The notes: generated from the letters alone by a model not told the origin. Positions 8,730-18,548 are shown, numbered from the stretch's first letter. The stretch: 64,000 nt of DNA from Prevotellaceae bacterium (GCA_028723525.1 JAQYET010000025.1:1-64000); one strand, 5' to 3'. Program-made: numbers and translations.

Positions 8730-10103
8730 ATGGAAATACCATTCGCAGAATCTTGGAAAATCAAGATGATTGAACCGATGAGGAAGAGTACGCGCGAGGA
8801 GCGCGAACAATGGCTTCGCGAGGCAGACTACAACGTGTTTAAGTTGAGGGCAGAGCAGGTATATATCGACTGTCTGACCGACAGCGGCACAGGCGCAATG
8901 TCTGACCGACAATGGGCGGAGTTGATGCTCGGCGACGAGAGTTATGCCGGCGCAACATCGTTCTACAAGTTCGAATCGGTTGTGCAGAGGCTCTTCGGAA
9001 TGAAGTATGTCATCCCGACTCACCAAGGGCGCGCCGCCGAAAACGTGCTTTTCTCGTATCTCGTGAAGGAGGGTAACGTGATACCCGGCAACGCTCACTT
9101 CGACACTACCAAAGGACACATCGAGAGCCGCAAGGCAAAAGCCATCGACGTTACCAACGACGACGCGAAGGATACACAGAAAGTGGTGCCGTTCAAGGGC
9201 AACGTGGGACTTGAAAAACTGGAGCGAGTGCTCGAGGAGAACAAGGGGAACGTGCCGTTCATGGTACTCACCGTGACCAACAACACTGTTGGCGGGCAGC
9301 CTGTAAGCATGCAGAACATACGCGAGACCTGCGAACTCTGTCATAAGCACGGCGTGCCTGTTGTGATGGACTCGGCACGTTTTGCTGAGAATGCCTACTT
9401 CATCAAGACCCGCGAGGAGGGCTATGCCGACAAGACCATAAAGGAAATAACGCGCGAGATGTACAGCCATGTTGACGCCATGACGATGTCGGCAAAGAAA
9501 GACGGAGTGGTTAACATGGGCGGTTTCATCGCAACCAACAAAGAGGAATGGTTTGAGGGCGCGAAGCTCTTCTGTATTCCTTTCGAGGGCTACATCACAT
9601 ACGGCGGCATGAACGGGCGCGACCTCAATGCCCTTGCCGTGGGTCTCGACGAGAACACAGAGTATGACATGCTGCACACACGCATACATCAGGTGGAATA
9701 TCTCGCATCGAAACTCGACGAATATGGAATACCCTACCAGCGTCCTGCAGGCGGTCACGCTATCTTCGTGGATGCCGACAAGGTGCTCACTCACGTTCCG
9801 AAAGAGGAGTTCCCGGCACAGACGCTCACCTGCGAACTCTATCTTGAGGCAGGCGTTCGCGGTTGCGAAATCGGTTATATTCTTGCCGACCGCGACCCTG
9901 TGACGCGCGAGAACCGCTTCGGAGGTCTCGACCTGCTGCGCCTCTGCATCGCACGCCGCGTTTACACCGACAACCACATGAACGTGATTGCCGCCGCACT
10001 GAAGAACGTTTACGACCGTCGCGAGAGCATCACACGCGGTGTTGCCATTGAGTGGGAGGCTCCGCTGATGCGCCACTTCACAGTGAAATTGAAGAGACTC
10101 TGA
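8730..10103 (+). CDS. tnaA: Tryptophanase
   Basis: A PLP enzyme of 457 residues that cleaves tryptophan to indole, pyruvate and ammonia. The PLP-binding SAKKDG motif (254-259, Schiff-base lysine probably K257) and DSARFAENAYFIK (about 214-226) are clear. The close relative tyrosine phenol-lyase is disfavoured: residues 122-130 read AHFDTTKGH as in tryptophanase, and the late RGCEIG segment has the tryptophanase-type hydrophobic residue where tyrosine phenol-lyase has the phenol-binding arginine (RSMERG). The gene follows its own promoter and is followed after about 130 nt by a putative transporter. The organism is therefore predicted to be indole-positive. Confidence 0.93.
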   Translation: MEIPFAESWKIKMIEPMRKSTREEREQWLREADYNVFKLRAEQVYIDCLTDSGTGAMSDRQWAELMLGDESYAGATSFYKFESVVQRLFGMKYVIPTHQGRAAENVLFSYLVKEGNVIPGNAHFDTTKGHIESRKAKAIDVTNDDAKDTQKVVPFKGNVGLEKLERVLEENKGNVPFMVLTVTNNTVGGQPVSMQNIRETCELCHKHGVPVVMDSARFAENAYFIKTREEGYADKTIKEITREMYSHVDAMTMSAKKDGVVNMGGFIATNKEEWFEGAKLFCIPFEGYITYGGMNGRDLNALAVGLDENTEYDMLHTRIHQVEYLASKLDEYGIPYQRPAGGHAIFVDADKVLTHVPKEEFPAQTLTCELYLEAGVRGCEIGYILADRDPVTRENRFGGLDLLRLCIARRVYTDNHMNVIAAALKNVYDRRESITRGVAIEWEAPLMRHFTVKLKRL

Positions 10104-10234
10104 TACCGAGGTCGGTAATATAACATTGAGGGTACGTGGGATTTGTTACAGGTTCCGTGTGCCCTTTTTTGTCTGAAGAAAATGCAGCCACGCCCCCTTG
10201 TCTGCAATGAGGGACAGAACATAACTTTAAAACG

Positions 10235-11908
10235 ATGGATATTATATTGGATTTACTTACCGGAAATGGTATAGGACATTCTATTTTCGTATTGGCTCTG
10301 GTAATAACCGTAGGAATATTACTGAACAAGATAAAGGTGGGAGGGTTCTCGCTGGGAGCGACATGGGTGCTCTTCTCGGGAATACTCGCAGGTCATCTCG
10401 GGCTGCAAATAGACCCTATGGTGCTGTCGTTCGTGAAGGAGAGCGGCATGGTGCTGTTCATCTTCGGCATCGGAATGATAGTCGGTCCGGGTTTCTTCTC
10501 CACATTCAAGCAGGGAGGAGTGCAGCTCAACCTGCTCTCGATGCTGTCGATAGCAATCGCAGTGGGCACCACGCTCCTCATATTCCTGTTCTCGGGAACG
10601 CCTATTGACACTATGGCTGGAATAATGGCAGGGGCTGTCACCAACACTCCTGCACTCGGTGCGGCGCAGGAAGCGGCAAAAGGCATCACCGGAACTCTGT
10701 CGGCAGACATCGGAATTGGTTACGCCCTGGCTTATCCCGTGGCAATGCTCGGACTGATACTTACCACCGGTTGCATGAAGTGGGCAATGAAAATAAATAT
10801 CGACGAGGAGTCGGCGAAGATTGCCGCACGCGACAAATCGAAGCGCATGGAGGCTCTTGTGTTCTCGATAGAAGTGACCAATCCGGCTATCTTCGACAGC
10901 AAGGTGTCTCACGTGAAGGCACTGCTCGACAAGCACGATGTCATCATCTCGCGAATACTTCACAAGGAAACGGGGGAGATAGAAATGGCTCATCCGGAGT
11001 CGGTGATAAGGGAAGGCGACAAGGTGCTGGCGGTTTCGGAGCGAGGCGAGGTGGAAACCATCTGCGCATTCATTGGGCACAAGATTGAAATGGCAGACAC
11101 ACAGTGGTTCAAACTCGACCGCAGGCTCATCTCACGCCGGTGTCTCGTGACACAGGGTTCGGTAAATGGGAAGAGCATTGAGGAACTGAAATTCCGCACG
11201 TTATACAACGTAAACATATCGCGGGTGCAGCGTGCCGGAGTGCACCTCATAGGCAAAGCCGACCTGAGACTGCAGACCGGAGACACCGTAATATTGGTTG
11301 GTGAGGAGAACGACGTGAAGAGAGTGGAGCGGATATTGGGCAACTCGGCGAGCTCTCTGCGCCAACCTAACCTTTCGGTGCTGTTCTTCGTGGTGCTTAT
11401 CGGTATCCTCGTGGGCAGCATAGAGTTCCCACTCGGCAGTATGCCGATGCCTGCCAAGCTGGGCTTCTCGGGCGGAACGCTGATTGTGGCAATACTGATA
11501 AGCAATTTCGGCACACGGTTCGGAGTGAATACACACAACACGCAGAGCGTCAACCTGATGTTCCGGGAGTTCGGCATAACGCTGTTCCTCGCCTGCGTGG
11601 GGCTGAGCGTGGGCGAGAGTTTCGTAGATAAACTGCTGGGAGGGGGATATATGTGGATGCTGTATGCTGCCGCAATAATGCTCGTTCCGTTGTGGATTAC
11701 GAGCGTCATCGGGCGATACTGGCTGAAACTTGACTACTTCACACTTCTGGGTTACGTGGCAGGCAACATGACATTTGCCCCTGCGCTGTCAATGACTCCC
11801 GACGCTTCAAAGAATAATATCCCCGCAGTGAAGTATGCCACGGTGTATCCGCTCACGCTGTTCATAAGAGTCATGATAGCACAAATGTTGGTGCTGCTGT
11901 TCATCTGA
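10235..11908 (+). CDS. AspT/YidE-type transporter with two RCK_C (TrkA-C) domains
   Basis: A 557-residue inner-membrane protein. Two halves of about five hydrophobic segments each (residues about 1-190 and 380-557, both starting near a GxxLG or LVGS type segment) flank two cytoplasmic RCK_C-like domains (about 205-290 and 295-375, with VIREGDKVLAVSERGE and LQTGDTVILVGEENDV). This is the layout of the AspT/YidE/YbjL exchanger family. The substrate is not visible in sequence. Its position directly behind tnaA suggests an amino acid or its breakdown product, but that is inference. Confidence 0.8.
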   Translation: MDIILDLLTGNGIGHSIFVLALVITVGILLNKIKVGGFSLGATWVLFSGILAGHLGLQIDPMVLSFVKESGMVLFIFGIGMIVGPGFFSTFKQGGVQLNLLSMLSIAIAVGTTLLIFLFSGTPIDTMAGIMAGAVTNTPALGAAQEAAKGITGTLSADIGIGYALAYPVAMLGLILTTGCMKWAMKINIDEESAKIAARDKSKRMEALVFSIEVTNPAIFDSKVSHVKALLDKHDVIISRILHKETGEIEMAHPESVIREGDKVLAVSERGEVETICAFIGHKIEMADTQWFKLDRRLISRRCLVTQGSVNGKSIEELKFRTLYNVNISRVQRAGVHLIGKADLRLQTGDTVILVGEENDVKRVERILGNSASSLRQPNLSVLFFVVLIGILVGSIEFPLGSMPMPAKLGFSGGTLIVAILISNFGTRFGVNTHNTQSVNLMFREFGITLFLACVGLSVGESFVDKLLGGGYMWMLYAAAIMLVPLWITSVIGRYWLKLDYFTLLGYVAGNMTFAPALSMTPDASKNNIPAVKYATVYPLTLFIRVMIAQMLVLLFI

Positions 11909-11918
11909 CACTCTATAT

Positions 11919-11964
11919 GACAGAAAGACATGGTTTTTCAGACAGAAAACCGTGTCTTTCTGTC
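11919..11964. terminator. Hairpin between convergent transporter and glycosyltransferase genes
   Basis: GACAGAAAGACATGGTTTT pairs with AAAACCGTGTCTTTCTGTC, with one mismatch. It lies between two convergent stop codons. There is no long T-tract, so a bidirectional terminator or 3'-end stabiliser is likely but not certain. Confidence 0.6.
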
Positions 11965-11967
11965 CGC

Positions 11968-12954
11968 TCAAAGATTGAGTGTCTTGTCCGTAAAGTAGCG
12001 CGGTCGTCTTTTTGTCTCTTGATAAATTTTGCCCATATACGTTCCAAGCACCCCAATGGCTATCAGCAACGCTCCGCCTACAAACCATATACTGACGGCG
12101 AGCGACGTCCAGCCCGGCAGGGTGTTGCCGCTGGCATGCTCTATGAGCGAATAGATAATAATCAGTGCTGCCACTATTGTGAAGACAAAACCCGACAGCG
12201 TTATAAGTCGCAGCGGTATGATAGAGAACGACGTTATGCCGTCGATGGCGAAGCCTATCATCTTCTTCAATGGATATTTTGACTCACCTGCAAAGCGCGC
12301 GGTGCGGTCATAATACACGCTACCTTCATTGAAACCGAGTGTGCGCACCATACCTCTAAGAAACATGTTGCGCTCCGGCATTGAAAGGAGAGCACACACT
12401 GCGCGCCGTGTCATCATGCGGAAGTCGGCATGGTTGTATATTATGTCGCTGCCTGCCATGCGCATCAGTTGATAGAAATATTGTGCCGTGAGACGCTTGA
12501 ACGGCGTGTCGGTGCGGCGTTCCTTGCGTATTCCGTATATAATATCCTTGCCCTCTGCCACCATCTTTGCCATATCCACGATGACGTTCTCATCGTCTTG
12601 AAGGTCGGCATCGATAGTGACGATAGCATCGCACCTGTCAACAACAGCCTCCAGCCCTGCCCACAGCGCGTTTTGATGACCGGCGTTGTGAGCAAGTTTC
12701 AGCCCTGCCACGTTATCTCTCTCGTCGCAAATCTTGCTTATCAAAGCCCAAGTGGCATCGCGGCTGCCGTCGTCAACGAAAAGGATTTTTGCCGTGGTGT
12801 CAGCCTCTTGCGCAAGTCGTGTGCACAGAGTCTGCAACCTTTCCACCGTTTCCGGAAGCACTTCCTGCTCGTTGTAGCAAGGCACTACGATGTATAATGC
12901 CAGCGGTGAGCCTGCCTTTCCGTTGTCTTGCGAGGGAATATTCTTGTTGTCCAT
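11968..12954 (-). CDS. GT2 glycosyltransferase, dolichyl-phosphate mannose synthase/GtrB-like
   Basis: 328 residues. The N-terminal GT-A domain begins YIVVPCYNEQE (about 20-30) and has FVDDGSRD and the metal-binding VTIDADLQDDE. Two C-terminal hydrophobic helices (about 235-260 and 270-295) anchor it in the inner membrane. Such enzymes load a sugar onto undecaprenyl phosphate for use outside the membrane. The donor sugar is unknown. It is the last gene of a five-gene leftward operon with an acyltransferase gene 24 nt upstream, suggesting cell-envelope glycolipid modification. Confidence 0.85.
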   Translation of the reverse strand: MDNKNIPSQDNGKAGSPLALYIVVPCYNEQEVLPETVERLQTLCTRLAQEADTTAKILFVDDGSRDATWALISKICDERDNVAGLKLAHNAGHQNALWAGLEAVVDRCDAIVTIDADLQDDENVIVDMAKMVAEGKDIIYGIRKERRTDTPFKRLTAQYFYQLMRMAGSDIIYNHADFRMMTRRAVCALLSMPERNMFLRGMVRTLGFNEGSVYYDRTARFAGESKYPLKKMIGFAIDGITSFSIIPLRLITLSGFVFTIVAALIIIYSLIEHASGNTLPGWTSLAVSIWFVGGALLIAIGVLGTYMGKIYQETKRRPRYFTDKTLNL

Positions 12955-12978
12955 ATCCTTGTTGTTGTTTCAATAATA

Positions 12979-13998
12979 TCAATTTTCTTTCGGAACAATC
13001 CTTCCGTTCTCAACACTGAAGAGGCGTTCATATTCCTCTCGCGTGCGTTTCCAGCGGTCGTGGCTCCACAGATAGAGTGCAGGGTCGCGCCTGATGCTTT
13101 CCTCCAACATTTCGAAATATCTGCGGGTAATCTCGTCCTGCTCCATTTCTGCCGGGTTGAGCGTTATCGGCTTGAACGTGAACACATACTGTCCGCGGCG
13201 CGGCCGCTCGGCATCGACGTAGAAAACGGCGTTGTTCATCTTCCTTATTATGCGCTCGGCACCGGTGAATACGGGTGTTTCCTGCCCAAGGAAGTTAAGC
13301 CACAGGTGTATGTTTACCCACTTAGGCGACTGGTCGGCGATATATCCGAAGAGTGTCATTTGCCCCTCACGGCGATATTCCACGAGCCTTCTGAGTATGT
13401 CTTTCTTTGGTATGCACACTCCGCGCAACGCCTGTCGTATCTCTATGAAGAGAACGTCGAAGAAGCGATTGTGCAGCGGATGATATATCAGTCCGCACAC
13501 CGCCGGTTTTCTTTTGCCGTCACTCCCATTGTCTGCGGCATGCTTACTCCACCTGCCAAAGGCGAGGTCGGTGGCAGAGAGCAGCTCCCAGTTGCCGTAA
13601 TGCCCGAGCATTGCTGCGCAGTGTTGCCCTCGGTCGAAGCATTTCTCTAATTCTTCTGCCCCTTCGAAACGCACATGTTTCAGGAAAGTACTGTCGCTCA
13701 CGCTCATCATTTTCAGTGTTTCCACGAAATAGTCTGACAGCCATCGATAGAACTTTCGTTCCAAAGTCTTCATTTCATGCTCGTTTTTTTCGGGGAACGA
13801 CCGTCTCATGTTTTTCCTCACCACTTCCCTGCGGTAGCCCACTATATAATATAAAATAATGTATATGCAGTCTGACAGGATATAAAGAACCCGGTATGGA
13901 AGCAGCGACAGGGCATAGAAAGGAGACAGGGCGACCATTCGCATGCCCCTGTTTGAGAGCGAGAACGACTCTTTTATCTTCTTCACTACACTGCCCAT
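12979..13998 (-). CDS. Lipid A biosynthesis-type acyltransferase (LpxL/HtrB family)
   Basis: 339 residues from ATG 13998; a TTG two codons upstream is not needed. An N-terminal hydrophobic helix precedes an LPLAT domain with the catalytic motif LGHYGNWE (H-x4-E) and the later GYIADQSPK segment typical of LpxL proteins. It should transfer a secondary acyl chain to the lipid A precursor or, in some Bacteroidota, to aminolipids; the sequence alone does not separate these. Neighbours in the operon are a DUF3108 protein and a GT2 glycosyltransferase, both envelope-related. Confidence 0.82.
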   Translation of the reverse strand: MGSVVKKIKESFSLSNRGMRMVALSPFYALSLLPYRVLYILSDCIYIILYYIVGYRREVVRKNMRRSFPEKNEHEMKTLERKFYRWLSDYFVETLKMMSVSDSTFLKHVRFEGAEELEKCFDRGQHCAAMLGHYGNWELLSATDLAFGRWSKHAADNGSDGKRKPAVCGLIYHPLHNRFFDVLFIEIRQALRGVCIPKKDILRRLVEYRREGQMTLFGYIADQSPKWVNIHLWLNFLGQETPVFTGAERIIRKMNNAVFYVDAERPRRGQYVFTFKPITLNPAEMEQDEITRRYFEMLEESIRRDPALYLWSHDRWKRTREEYERLFSVENGRIVPKEN

Positions 13999-14076
13999 TG
14001 CCAATATCCGCTACGTTGTTCCAAATCCTTTATGCCGCCGAAATGCACGATATGCCTCGCCACGCGGCGTCAATAC

Positions 14077-14883
14077 CTATTTCACAATGCTCGTCACGGG
14101 GTTTCTCACACCGTACATACTTGTGAGAAAAGCCTTTGCCGAGCCAAATCGCAGGAACATATCGAGTCGCACAGGAACGTGATTTTTGTCGTCGGTGATA
14201 TAAAAACGCACCACCTCCTTGTATTTCCCTTTCGAGAGTTCCATGTATGACAGTTCGAGACAGCGGTATTTCCTGCCGTTGTCTGCTTTCACAGTAGATT
14301 TCCCGCGGTAGCGTAACAGTGCCGTCTCTATGCCATTGCCGTCTGCCATCGGGAACTTCACCTCAAACCCTTTCTTCCAATTTGTGGGGTCGAAACTGCG
14401 CGCCCGGAGGAAGATATTCATCATATCGAACACACATTCGTTCTTTGAGGCATTGCACCAAGCATGTGTCCCGTCGTGCTTTTGGCGGTGTTGGCGCAGG
14501 TTTGTATTACCTCCTTTGTAGGTGTACCACACCTCGTCAACGGTATATCGTTTGCCCTCGTGCGCCCCCTTGCGGTAGTACAGAGGCTTCATGTCGATGG
14601 AACAGTAGCAAAGCAGGGTGTCTCGGAGCACGAACAGGTCGTCAACCCTTTTGTTTCCGCGCGTCACCAATGAGCCACGGTAAGCCTCCTGCCCCTTGAA
14701 ATACGATTTATACACCGACATCGATGCCGTGCCTGCCTTCACCCATACGAACTGCCAGTTGTAGTATAGGTTGTAGGTCAGCGACTCTCCGGAATTGAAT
14801 GCCGTGTTTCGGAATGAGCACTGCGCTGTTGCATTGACGGCAAATGTCGCCAGCATCAGTATTGCGAGTAATGTCTTTTTCAT
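14077..14883 (-). CDS. Secreted DUF3108-family protein
   Basis: 268 residues with a signal peptide (MKKTLLAILMLATFAVNATAQ). The rest is beta-rich, with the family's conserved start (FNSGESLTYNLYYNW), a central RVDDLFVLRD segment and a late LELSYMELSKGKYKEV. DUF3108 proteins are periplasmic and of unknown function. The gene lies 41 nt after the Ig-like lipoprotein gene and 78 nt before the acyltransferase gene, in one transcription direction. Confidence 0.8.
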   Translation of the reverse strand: MKKTLLAILMLATFAVNATAQCSFRNTAFNSGESLTYNLYYNWQFVWVKAGTASMSVYKSYFKGQEAYRGSLVTRGNKRVDDLFVLRDTLLCYCSIDMKPLYYRKGAHEGKRYTVDEVWYTYKGGNTNLRQHRQKHDGTHAWCNASKNECVFDMMNIFLRARSFDPTNWKKGFEVKFPMADGNGIETALLRYRGKSTVKADNGRKYRCLELSYMELSKGKYKEVVRFYITDDKNHVPVRLDMFLRFGSAKAFLTSMYGVRNPVTSIVK

Positions 14884-14924
14884 AACTTGTGTTTATTATA
14901 TGTATTTTACCGCCGTTAAAGCAG

Positions 14925-16892
14925 TCACAACTTAGGAATATATTCAATTCCAAGTCTGCGCGCTCTTTCCATGTTGCGGTTCTTTATTCTTTTGTCTTTG
15001 TCGGGCTTCTGCTTAACTATCTCCGACGGTTTCTGCATTTCCGACGGTTTGGCATCGGGCTGCCACGATAGCGGCAAGTCCCACTTCGCCTTGCACTCCA
15101 CCTTTTCGGGATAATAATACACCGTCTCTGCCTGTCGGTCTCCGGCGTAGTTGCCTGTGTCCCAAACCCCATTGCGGTTGGTGTCGATGAACATCCGCAT
15201 GTAGTATGTTCCCGGATTGACATAGAAGAACTCCGCCGTGCCGTTGTCGGTGGAAACCTCCTTGTTCACGTTGTCGCTCCTGTCGAGCAGCTGCACCACC
15301 ACTGTGGTGTCTTTCATCCCCGCGATGTTCACTATCACGGTGCTGTATTCATCGTTCGACCTCACCTTAAATCCCTGTTTGAACGACGGTGCCACGCGCC
15401 CGTATATGTCCATGAACGCTGCCGAATCTATCTCAAGGCTGTATTCTATGCCCGGTCTCCACTCTCCGAGAATGTCTATGACGCGCTCCGTTCCCTCACG
15501 TTTATGCACCACCAACGGCGCACGATACCACAGAGTGTCTATCTTTGAGTAGAGATGAACCTTGCTTGTGTCTGCCACGGAGAGCGGAACGTCGAACTCT
15601 ATCGAGGGATTTCTGTCGGGGTCTGACAGCGAACTGACGTTATACACCGGCATTAGCGTTTCGCGAGGCATCTCGGTCCGGAACGGCTCTCCGCGCTTCT
15701 CGGCTCTCTCTTGTTTCTTTTTCCATTCGTCATACCTTTTCTGTTCACGCCTCATACGTTTCTCGTAGGTGTCGCGTGAGAGAATTTCGAGCGTGTCGGT
15801 GTTCTGCCGCAGTGCCCCGAGCGAGTCTGTCGCCATATACCGCAGTTCCACTCTTAGCGTGTCTTTGTTGATGAGTGCGGAGTCTTTTATCCAGTAAGTG
15901 AGTGAGTCTTGACGGCTGTTGGTCTCTATTATGAATGCGTCGCGTTCGTCGAAATTCAGTCCGCGAAGTAGCGGCAACTGCTCACTGCCGTAACTGAAGG
16001 ACAACGAGAAGCGGTGGGCTTCCTTGCGTTCTGCCTTTATTAGGAAGCGGTCGGTGTTCTCTTCCTTAAATGCTCGCAGCACAATATTGTCCGGCATGAA
16101 GTGTGTGTAGTTCACTCTTGCGATGTCCTTGATATGCAGCGAGTCAACCCATAGCGTGTCTTGGCGCACGTCGGGCTTCGACCACGGTGTTATTATCTCT
16201 CTACTGAACGCCAGTTTCTCGCTCTTCTGTGTGAATTTAAAGTCGCCGTCGGCATCCTCCAAGGCGTAGATGCGGTAGTCACCGGGGGCTATTCCGCGTA
16301 TCACGAAGTGCCCGCGACTGTCTGTCCGGCTCACTCTCAGCATCGGTTCTTTGCGGAACGCCGAGTCAGACAGGTTGCTGTAAAGTCCCACAAGCATGCC
16401 CTTTATCGGCTCGAGGTTCTGCGCTTCGAGCACATATCCCGACACTTCGAGCGTGTCGATGGTGTTTCCTGTGGAGAAAGTGTAGGTGTAGTTTCCCAAC
16501 GGGTTTCCCTCGTTGTTGTCGGATATGGCGTCGCTGAAGTCTATTGTGTAGGTGGTATTCGGGCGCAGAGAGTCTTTCAGTTCTATCTTTATCTGCTTTC
16601 CCGCGCCCTTTATCTCGGGCATTTCGAGCTGCGGGGGGCACACCACGACCTTCTCCTGCGGGTTATCAAGTTTTATAAATTCATCGAAGCTTATGGTTAT
16701 CTTGCGCGATGTCATCCCCGTTGAGTTGTTGGCAGGCTGCTCAGCGATTACCTTCGGCGGAGTCTCGTCATACCAACCGCCGTCGGGCTGACCCATTTTT
16801 GCGCACGAGAACAGCAGGCACACCAAAGCGCAAAGCGGCACCAGCCACCTTGCCTTCGCTCCAAAACCTTTCCTTTCTCGTTCGTCTGTCAT
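14925..16892 (-). CDS. Ig-like domain lipoprotein
   Basis: 655 residues. A hydrophobic segment ending in the lipobox LLFSC (about residues 26-30) predicts lipidation. An N-terminal SbsA-type Ig-like domain follows (DETPPKVIAEQPANNSTGM, with STGNTIDTLEVSG closing it), then a carboxypeptidase-regulatory-like beta-sandwich (GYVLEAQNLEPIKGMLVGLY with HFVIRGIAPGDYRIYAL). The middle has a charged helical stretch (YEKRMRREQKRYDEWKKKQERAEK) and the C-terminus is basic. No catalytic residues are evident. Long Bacteroidota lipoproteins of this kind are common and uncharacterised; a structural envelope role is only inferred. Confidence 0.8.
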   Translation of the reverse strand: MTDERERKGFGAKARWLVPLCALVCLLFSCAKMGQPDGGWYDETPPKVIAEQPANNSTGMTSRKITISFDEFIKLDNPQEKVVVCPPQLEMPEIKGAGKQIKIELKDSLRPNTTYTIDFSDAISDNNEGNPLGNYTYTFSTGNTIDTLEVSGYVLEAQNLEPIKGMLVGLYSNLSDSAFRKEPMLRVSRTDSRGHFVIRGIAPGDYRIYALEDADGDFKFTQKSEKLAFSREIITPWSKPDVRQDTLWVDSLHIKDIARVNYTHFMPDNIVLRAFKEENTDRFLIKAERKEAHRFSLSFSYGSEQLPLLRGLNFDERDAFIIETNSRQDSLTYWIKDSALINKDTLRVELRYMATDSLGALRQNTDTLEILSRDTYEKRMRREQKRYDEWKKKQERAEKRGEPFRTEMPRETLMPVYNVSSLSDPDRNPSIEFDVPLSVADTSKVHLYSKIDTLWYRAPLVVHKREGTERVIDILGEWRPGIEYSLEIDSAAFMDIYGRVAPSFKQGFKVRSNDEYSTVIVNIAGMKDTTVVVQLLDRSDNVNKEVSTDNGTAEFFYVNPGTYYMRMFIDTNRNGVWDTGNYAGDRQAETVYYYPEKVECKAKWDLPLSWQPDAKPSEMQKPSEIVKQKPDKDKRIKNRNMERARRLGIEYIPKL

Positions 16893-16916
16893 GGTCTGTC
16901 TTTACTTGTCGTCATG

Positions 16917-18476
16917 TCATTCACTGCCATTCATTGCCACCAGTTGCTCGATATGTGTGCGACTGTTGCTCAATCGCGGCACCTTGTTCTGCCCTCCCAG
17001 TTTTCCCCTCAGCTTCATCCAGTCTTCGAAGAGTCCTTTCCGAGCACATATCACCTCCGGATGCTGCAGCGTGATGTCCTTATATCGTTTCGCCTCATAG
17101 TCGCTGTTTATCTCCTGCAGTTTCTTGTCGAGCAGACCGGCGAAGCGCTCGAGCGAGTCAGGTCGGTGCACAAACTCTATCAGCCACTGGTGTCTGCACT
17201 TCGCATCGTTGTCCATGAACACCGGTGCGGCGGTGTATTCATGCACCTCCGCACCCGTCTCCCGACATGCGTAGGCAAGTCCTTGCTCTGCGTTATCCAC
17301 AATCAGTTCCTCGCCAAAAGCGTTAATGAAATGCTTTGTGCGCCCGGTGATTACGAACTTGTACGGAGCAACGCTCGTAAACCTCACCGTGTCGCCTATC
17401 ACATACCGCCACAGTCCGCACGTTGTGCTGATGAGCATGGCGTAGTTAACCCCCGTTTTCACTCCCTCTAACGGCACAATGGATGCCTGTCTCTCCGGTT
17501 CTATGAGTTGCTGTGCCACTCCTGCGGTTGATATTGCGTCGTCGAACTTATCCATAGGAATGAATTCGTAAAACACGCCGTAGTCAAGCATCAGCAGCAT
17601 CGACGCATCGGTGGGGTCGTTCTGTAATCCGAAGAAGCCCTCGCTGGCATTATATGTCTCCATATAGTGCATGTCGGGGTTGTCGATGAGTTGTTCGTAT
17701 TGCCTGCGATAGGGAGTGAACGCCACACCGCCGTGGAAGAACACCTCAAGATTTTGCCATACCTCGTTGAGATGTTGCTTGCCGGAGAGTTCCATTACGC
17801 GCATCAACACCGAGAGCATCCACGACGGAACGCCGCTTATGTTGGTGATGTTCTTTCCCACTGTCTCACGCGCTATGCGGTCACGTTTCAACTCAAAGTC
17901 GCTCAGCAGTGCGGTCTTCTTGCACGGCACACGCACGAGATTTGCCAACGGATTGATGTTCTCGATGAGTATCGCGCTAAGGTCTCCCACCAGAGACCCG
18001 GGCAGATTGTAATTCGGAGAGTGGCTTCCGCCGAGTATGAGGGCACGCCCGTCGAACATCCTGCTCTTCGTATTGTTTGCCAGATACATTGCCACCGCGT
18101 CGCTGCCGCCCTTATAGTGCATGGCGTGCAGACCCTCGTGACTTACCGGAATGAACTTCGACTTGTCGTTGGTTGTGCCCGACGACTTTGCGAACCATTT
18201 CACCTGCCCTTGCCACAGTATGTCCTGCTCGCCGTGGCGCATGCGATTTATGTCGTGCTTCAGTTCCTCGTAGGTGTTCAGCGGCACCATCTTGCTGAAG
18301 TCCTCGTAGTTTTTTATCGAGTTGAAAGAGTGTTTCTGCCCGTATTCGGTGTGCTTTGCGCGCTCCACGAGATGCTCTAATGCCTCCCGTTGCAGTTGTA
18401 ACGGTGCGCTGTCATGCAACAGCAGTTTCTTCTGCCGCGGTATGAACGCGTTCCTTATAATTCCTGTAAGACTCAT
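16917..18476 (-). CDS. GH3 auxin-responsive promoter family protein (acyl-acid amido synthetase-like)
   Basis: 519 residues matching the bacterial branch of the plant GH3 family, an ANL-type adenylating fold. Recognisable segments are the ATP-binding region KSSGTTNDKSKFIPV (about 95-110), EGFFGLQND, CGLWRYVIGDTVRF and GRTKHFINAFGEELI. Plant members join amino acids to acyl acids; bacterial substrates are generally unknown. It is the first gene of the leftward envelope operon, so an acid-to-amine ligation in envelope lipid chemistry is possible, but this is inference. Confidence 0.88.
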   Translation of the reverse strand: MSLTGIIRNAFIPRQKKLLLHDSAPLQLQREALEHLVERAKHTEYGQKHSFNSIKNYEDFSKMVPLNTYEELKHDINRMRHGEQDILWQGQVKWFAKSSGTTNDKSKFIPVSHEGLHAMHYKGGSDAVAMYLANNTKSRMFDGRALILGGSHSPNYNLPGSLVGDLSAILIENINPLANLVRVPCKKTALLSDFELKRDRIARETVGKNITNISGVPSWMLSVLMRVMELSGKQHLNEVWQNLEVFFHGGVAFTPYRRQYEQLIDNPDMHYMETYNASEGFFGLQNDPTDASMLLMLDYGVFYEFIPMDKFDDAISTAGVAQQLIEPERQASIVPLEGVKTGVNYAMLISTTCGLWRYVIGDTVRFTSVAPYKFVITGRTKHFINAFGEELIVDNAEQGLAYACRETGAEVHEYTAAPVFMDNDAKCRHQWLIEFVHRPDSLERFAGLLDKKLQEINSDYEAKRYKDITLQHPEVICARKGLFEDWMKLRGKLGGQNKVPRLSNSRTHIEQLVAMNGSE

Positions 18477-18540
18477 TATTTAATGTCTGCGGTAAAGGTC
18501 TTTTTTACAAATTCGCTGTCAACTAATCCTCTTTCGGCTG

Positions 18541-18548
18541 CAAAGTTA
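18541..18548 (-). promoter_or_regulatory. -7 box for the GH3-led envelope operon
   Basis: Minus strand TAACTTTG, about 65 nt before the GH3 start codon. No good -33 box is seen. Confidence 0.55.

Noticed and set aside
8697..10076. 459-codon open frame antisense to tnaA
   Set aside because: It mirrors the tryptophanase gene, begins without a promoter of its own and its translation has no family features; the sense gene is unmistakable.
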